A stretch of DNA of 9,190 bases from Candidatus Nomurabacteria bacterium (GTDB taxonomy: Bacteria > Patescibacteriota > Minisyncoccia > Phycocordibacterales > SBAW01): NCBI GenBank assembly GCA_943349675.1, contig CALQZN010000025.1:1-9190 (forward strand), read 5' to 3'. The number at the start of each line of letters is the position of its first letter. Within the stretch, counting starts at the first letter, position 1. Made by a program: the position numbers and the translations under genes. Positions 6,234-9,190 of this stretch are shown piece after piece. The notes under the pieces were generated by a model. It saw only the letters and a program-made list of their open reading frames with translations. It was not told the DNA's origin and ran no database searches.

Positions 6234-6317
6234 CGTGGGACAGGAGTTAAGCCGTGAACATTAAGGCGGAACTAGTTCCACCACCACACTACCGTATGTG
6301 GCTAGAAAATAAAACCC
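6234..6317. other. secA-purCE intergenic spacer with 12-bp palindrome
   Basis: The spacer contains the perfect palindrome GGAACTAGTTCC (6268-6279). There is no U-tailed hairpin after the secA stop (6318-6320), so read-through from secA into purCE is possible. I found no clear -10/-35 pair. The palindrome could be a regulator half-site pair or a small cruciform; I do not recognise it as a PurR box or purine riboswitch. Confidence 0.4.
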
Positions 6318-8843
6318 TTACGCACCCACCTTCTTTCTGTGCTCTTCAGTATTTTTAAGCCCGCAGTTTTTCCATTTCTTTCCAGAACCACACGGGCATG
6401 GGTCGTTGCGGCCAATTTCAGACTGAGCAGTAGGAGTAGTGTCCGAGGCACCTACGAGCGTTGGTTGTATCCCCGCGCCCGCCAAACTCTCTACAGTATT
6501 TCCTGGCGTGGCTTCAGTGACCACTGCACCCATAGCACGCTCCACAGCCTCTTTAGTCAGCCCTTCCATAAGTTCAAATACACGCGACGCAAACATCAGC
6601 TCCAAATCTTTATACATGCGCGTTCCTTCTCGGCGATATTCAGTCAGTGGGTCGCGTTGGCCGTACGCACGCAGGTTTACGCTCCCACGTAAATATTCCA
6701 TCGACTCCAAATGCTCGACCCACAGCATGTCGAGAGTTTGGAGCAGTATACCCCGCATAGCGGCTGCAAGCGCTTCGCGGCCAAACTCTGATTCTTTTTG
6801 TGCAAGCAACTTCGTAGCTTCCTCATGGCTTCCGGTAAGCTCGGCAAGGATGCCCAGCACTTCTTCCAAAGATCCTACAAGAGCTTTACGGCGACGCTCA
6901 TACACGGCGCGGCGTTGGCGGTCGAGCACGTTGTCAAACTCCAGCACATGTTTGCGCGAGTCAAAGTTAAAGCCTTCTATTTTAGTTTGCGCACTCTCGA
7001 GCGCACGGCTCACCAGCTTGTTTTCTATAGGCTCATCCTCGGGGATGCCAAAGCGGCCCATCAAGCCCTTAATAGAGTCTGGCGCAAAGACGCGCATCAA
7101 AGAGTCTTCCAGCGATACAAAAAATTGTGTCGCTCCTGGGTCGCCTTGGCGGCCGGCACGGCCCCGCAGCTGGTTGTCGATGCGGCGCGCCTCGTGCCGC
7201 TCGGTACCTAGCACAAACAAGCCGCCCAAACTTTTGACCTCTTCATACTGCTCGGGTGTGGCCGCTGCACCACCCAGCTTGATGTCGACACCGCGGCCTG
7301 CCATGTTTGTTGCAACGGTTACTTTGCCCTTTTTGCCTGCATCAGCGACTATCTCTCCTTCGCGTTCGTGGTTTTTTGCGTTCAAAATTTCGTGTTGCAC
7401 ACCTTCCTTCTTTAGATACGCAGAAAGAAGTTCGTTTTTTTCGATAGAGACAGTACCCACAAGTATCGGCTGGCCTTTTGCGTTTACTTCTTTTATACCT
7501 CGCGCAAGAGCTTTGAACTTACCTTCCTCGGTTTGAAATATCTGGTCGTTGTAGTCGAGGCGCACTACAGGCTTGTTGGTGGGGATTTCTACCGTCTCGA
7601 GCCCATACACTTTATAAAATTCCTCTGCACTGGTTTTTGCAGTACCCGTCATGCCCGCCAACTTGTTGTAAAGCCTAAAGTAGTTTTGGTAGGTAATCGA
7701 CGCAAATGTACGCGACTCTTTTTGCACCAACACACCCTCTTTTGCCTCTATTGCCTGGTGCAACCCCTCGCTCCAGCGACGGCCTGGCTGCATACGACCC
7801 GTTGACTCGTCAACAATAACCACCTCACCATCTTTGACGACATATTCTTTGTCTTTATGGAACAGCGCCTGAGCCCGCACCGCGGTCTCTAAATGATGCA
7901 CGAGTTTAATGCCGCGCTCAGTATATATATTTTCCACTCCCAAAAGCTTCTCCGCACGCTCTATACCCGCGTCGGTCAATTGTATTGCTTTTAGTTTTTC
8001 GTCCACGCTGTAATCGGTGTCTTTAGTTAATTGCGTGGCAATACCTGCAAAGCGGTGGTACAGGTCTTCTGACTCGGCTGCGGGGGCCGAGATAATAAGC
8101 GGCGTGCGAGCCTCGTCTATCAAAATCGAGTCTATTTCGTCGACAATAGCAAAGTGGTGACCTCGCTGGCGCAAATCGCTCGAGCGGTAGGAAATATTGT
8201 CGCGCAAGTAGTCAAACCCAAACTCACTATTGGTGCCGTACGTAATGTCTGCTTCGTAACTTTGTGCACGCGAACAAGGGCGAAGGAATTCGTGGAATAC
8301 ACGGAAGCTCCCTTCTTGGTCGCGCATTGCATCATTTTCGGCATGAGACTTGTCATACAGATACGATGCGTCATGATTTACCACACCAACCGACATTCCA
8401 AGCGCTACGTATATTTGCCCCATCCACACCGCATCGCGACGCGCGAGGTAGTCGTTGACGGTTATCACATGTACACCTTTGCCTTCGAGCGCATTTAAGT
8501 ATGCCGGGAGTGTTGCAACAAGCGTCTTACCTTCGCCGGTCTTCATTTCGGCAATACTTTTGTTATGGAGCACAATACCACCCACAAGTTGCACATCAAA
8601 AGGGCGTAGGTGCAAGGTGCGGCGCGCACTTTCGCGCACTGCAGCAAATGCCTCGGGCAACAGGCTGTCTAGTTCTTCCCCTCCGGCCAAACGATTACGA
8701 AATTCTACTGTTTTACCTTGCAACACTTCGTCAGATATAGCCTCATATTCGGCCTCTAGTTGGTTTATTGTATCTACGGTTTTGGCGCTTTGGCGAACGA
8801 GTTTAGCCGAAGGGTCCCCAAACAAAGTGGTAAGCGAAAACAT
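6318..8843 (-). CDS. secA: Protein translocase subunit SecA
   Basis: SecA is the ATPase motor that pushes preproteins through SecYEG at the cytoplasmic membrane. At 841 residues it is a normal full-length protein. Domains in order: DEAD-type NBD1 with Walker A TGEGKT (102-107) and VDEID (234-238); preprotein cross-linking region with TYGTNSEFGFDYLRDN (201-216) bordering NBD1; AGMTGTA (396-402); NBD2 with VGTVSIEK (462-469), TNMAGRGVDIKLGG (512-525) and QLRGRAGRQGDPG (558-570); helical scaffold/wing with FDNVLDRQR (636-644) and LWVEHLESMEYLRGSV (707-722); and a Pro/Thr linker (775-808) ending in a SEC-C tail, CPCGSGKKWKNC (816-827). NBD1 carries an extra segment near 155-192 (NHDASYLYDKSH to FLRPCSR) that E. 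coli SecA lacks. The residue after C827 is Gly instead of the usual His/Cys zinc ligand. An extended -10 (TGCTAGTAT) 6 nt before the ATG supports the start. Confidence 0.98.
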   Translation of the reverse strand: MFSLTTLFGDPSAKLVRQSAKTVDTINQLEAEYEAISDEVLQGKTVEFRNRLAGGEELDSLLPEAFAAVRESARRTLHLRPFDVQLVGGIVLHNKSIAEMKTGEGKTLVATLPAYLNALEGKGVHVITVNDYLARRDAVWMGQIYVALGMSVGVVNHDASYLYDKSHAENDAMRDQEGSFRVFHEFLRPCSRAQSYEADITYGTNSEFGFDYLRDNISYRSSDLRQRGHHFAIVDEIDSILIDEARTPLIISAPAAESEDLYHRFAGIATQLTKDTDYSVDEKLKAIQLTDAGIERAEKLLGVENIYTERGIKLVHHLETAVRAQALFHKDKEYVVKDGEVVIVDESTGRMQPGRRWSEGLHQAIEAKEGVLVQKESRTFASITYQNYFRLYNKLAGMTGTAKTSAEEFYKVYGLETVEIPTNKPVVRLDYNDQIFQTEEGKFKALARGIKEVNAKGQPILVGTVSIEKNELLSAYLKKEGVQHEILNAKNHEREGEIVADAGKKGKVTVATNMAGRGVDIKLGGAAATPEQYEEVKSLGGLFVLGTERHEARRIDNQLRGRAGRQGDPGATQFFVSLEDSLMRVFAPDSIKGLMGRFGIPEDEPIENKLVSRALESAQTKIEGFNFDSRKHVLEFDNVLDRQRRAVYERRRKALVGSLEEVLGILAELTGSHEEATKLLAQKESEFGREALAAAMRGILLQTLDMLWVEHLESMEYLRGSVNLRAYGQRDPLTEYRREGTRMYKDLELMFASRVFELMEGLTKEAVERAMGAVVTEATPGNTVESLAGAGIQPTLVGASDTTPTAQSEIGRNDPCPCGSGKKWKNCGLKNTEEHRKKVGA

Positions 8844-8849
8844 CCCAAA

Positions 8850-8858
8850 ATACTAGCA
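8850..8858 (-). promoter_or_regulatory. Extended -10 promoter of secA, probably leaderless
   Basis: The minus strand reads TGCTAGTAT (bases 8858 to 8850): a TGN extension plus TAGTAT, which matches TATAAT at four of six positions. It ends 6 nt before the secA ATG. No -35 match is visible at 17 nt, which is tolerated by extended -10 promoters. No Shine-Dalgarno fits between it and the ATG. Confidence 0.45.
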
Positions 8859-8900
8859 TATTTTGACTTTTTTTACTCCCCCGTGGCGAGACTGGGCCAC

Positions 8901-8936
8901 AAACAAAAATCCTCCCCAAAGGAAGGATTTTTGTTT
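8901..8936 (-). terminator. Strong bidirectional-looking terminator upstream of secA
   Basis: A 13-bp perfect stem (8901-8913 with 8924-8936) continues, after one C/A mismatch, into two more GC pairs. Its outer part is an A-run/T-run (CAAAAATCC/GGATTTTTG). On the minus strand it lies about 50 bases past the tiny Lys/Ala-rich ORF. It would insulate secA from upstream transcription and could also stop plus-strand transcripts. Confidence 0.82.
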
Positions 8937-8946
8937 CGAGAGGATA

Positions 8947-8978
8947 CCGTGCCCGGTTCAAAAATACCGGGTGCACGG
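8947..8978. repeat. GC-rich bulged hairpin
   Basis: CCGTG CCCGGT (8947-8957) pairs with ACCGGG CACGG (8966-8978) across an 8-base loop TCAAAAAT, with only a 2-base TG bulge: 11 base pairs in total. It lies between the tiny Lys/Ala-rich ORF and the terminator at 8901-8936 and has no U tail of its own, so it looks like an RNA structure in a short transcript's 3' region instead of a second terminator. Confidence 0.55.
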
Positions 8979-8985
8979 GAGTACC

Positions 8986-9030
8986 TTAACGGTGCTTCTT
9001 CTTTGCTGCTTTTTTCTTTTTTGCTGCCAT
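8986..9030 (-). CDS. Tiny Lys/Ala-rich basic peptide (uncertain)
   Basis: An ATG at 9028-9030 opens a 14-codon frame, MAAKKKKAAKKKHR, ending in TAA. The composition resembles the polybasic tails of small nucleic-acid-binding proteins. The same frame is open upstream of the ATG for about 17 codons back to a TGA and reads sensibly there (VKPKFATRVATT just before the Met), but it contains no ATG, GTG or TTG start. A weak AAGG sits 7 nt before an out-of-frame ATG at 9068, so the gene may have lost one base near that start (see findings). A downstream hairpin and terminator suggest a transcript exists. I do not recognise the protein and cannot exclude chance. Confidence 0.35.
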   Translation of the reverse strand: MAAKKKKAAKKKHR

Positions 9031-9063
9031 TGTAGTAGCGACTCGCGTCGCAAATTTGGGCTT

Positions 9064-9122
9064 AACATCGATCGACCTTGTTCAGTATTGCTTTTGAGCG
9101 ACGCCGAACACATATCGATGTT
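9064..9122. repeat. Nested inverted repeats upstream of the tiny basic ORF
   Basis: The 9-bp arms AACATCGAT (9064-9072) and ATCGATGTT (9114-9122) are perfect complements. Inside them TGTTC (9079-9083) pairs with GAACA (9106-9110), leaving a 22-base loop. On the minus strand this would fold as an RNA leader just upstream of the ORF at 8986-9030. The pairing is seen directly; any function is inference. Confidence 0.45.
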
Positions 9123-9132
9123 CTACACATAA

Positions 9133-9158
9133 GTATCAATCACACTATGCATTGATAC
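9133..9158. repeat. 8-bp inverted repeat, operator-like
   Basis: GTATCAAT (9133-9140) and ATTGATAC (9151-9158) are perfect reverse complements separated by 10 bases, so the half-sites are centred 18 bases apart. That spacing would suit a dimeric regulator. There is no U tail, so it is not a terminator. Confidence 0.4.
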
Positions 9159-9163
9159 AATGA

Positions 9164-9187
9164 AAAAAATATTTTTTCTGTGGATAA
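9164..9187. other. Perfect DnaA box next to an AT palindrome (possible replication-origin edge)
   Basis: TGTGGATAA (9179-9187) is the exact reverse complement of the DnaA box TTATCCACA. The perfect 14-bp palindrome AAAAAATATTTTTT (9164-9177) abuts it at one base's distance. A DnaA box beside an AT-rich unwinding-type tract is the layout of a bacterial oriC, but only one perfect box is inside the window and the sequence ends 3 bases later, so an origin cannot be claimed from this alone. Confidence 0.35.
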
Positions 9188-9190
9188 CTT

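Noticed and set aside
5444..6250. Long plus-strand frames opposite purCE
   Set aside because: Antisense shadows caused by the GC-rich codon usage of purCE; the minus frame carries the full set of PurC and PurE motifs.
6234..6317. Purine riboswitch upstream of purCE
   Set aside because: No purine-aptamer core or terminator/antiterminator pair could be recognised in the 84-base spacer.
6439..7536. 365-codon plus-strand frame opposite secA
   Set aside because: Ser/Arg/Pro-rich composition typical of an antisense frame; SecA motifs occupy the same DNA on the other strand.
8958..9113. 51-codon minus-strand frame starting MCSASLKSNT over the tiny basic ORF
   Set aside because: The Gln/Arg-rich reading is the shifted image of the Lys/Ala codon run, and it runs into the GC hairpin; the Lys/Ala frame is more protein-like.
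1..9190. CRISPR array, insertion sequence, rRNA or tRNA
   Set aside because: No regularly spaced repeats, transposase motifs with terminal repeats, or cloverleaf/rRNA signatures were seen on reading either strand.

Overview
The window looks like chromosomal DNA of a Candidate Phyla Radiation (Patescibacteria, Parcubacteria-like) bacterium. This is inferred from gene style, not from a marker phylogeny: a compact Obg GTPase without a C-terminal extension, a SecA with an enlarged first nucleotide-binding domain and a C-terminal Cys motif, a membrane-anchored excisionase-like HTH protein, very short intergenic gaps and mostly absent Shine-Dalgarno sequences. All seven full-length genes are on the minus strand. 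They stop at TAA (six) or TAG (gatB), with no in-frame UGA, so the standard bacterial code fits.

Layout from the right edge, in the direction of transcription. (1) 8844-9190 is an intergenic region with a perfect DnaA-type 9-mer beside an AT palindrome at the very edge, several inverted repeats, a tiny Lys/Ala-rich ORF (8986-9030) and a strong terminator (8901-8936). (2) secA (6318-8843) encodes the Sec preprotein translocase ATPase. (3) A fused purC-purE gene (4892-6226) resembles the animal PAICS architecture. It has its own Shine-Dalgarno sequence, distinct codon usage and a terminator. (4) A compact cluster follows: ccdA (4046-4807), a small holin-4-like membrane protein (3685-4020), obg (2689-3681) and gatB (1264-2679), with gaps of 25, 3 and 9 nt and one terminator at the end. 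(5) An HTH plus transmembrane protein (558-1193) has its own apparently leaderless promoter and a 16-bp terminator. (6) 89-557 is AT-rich and non-coding. (7) The window ends in the first 29 codons of a second HTH protein related to the one at 558-1193 (1-88, minus).

Functionally the core genes are housekeeping: protein export (SecA), tRNA amidation (GatB), ribosome assembly (Obg), envelope thiol redox (CcdA) and two steps of purine synthesis (PurCE). I see no phage, transposon, CRISPR or defence system. The less ordinary features are: the PAICS-like fusion and its foreign-looking codon usage; a recurring layout in which the terminator of one unit lies against or overlaps a promoter whose -10 box is 6-7 nt from the next start codon; the paired HTH genes; and the DnaA-box/AT-palindrome pairs near both window ends. 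Nothing here convincingly forms a new multi-gene system.
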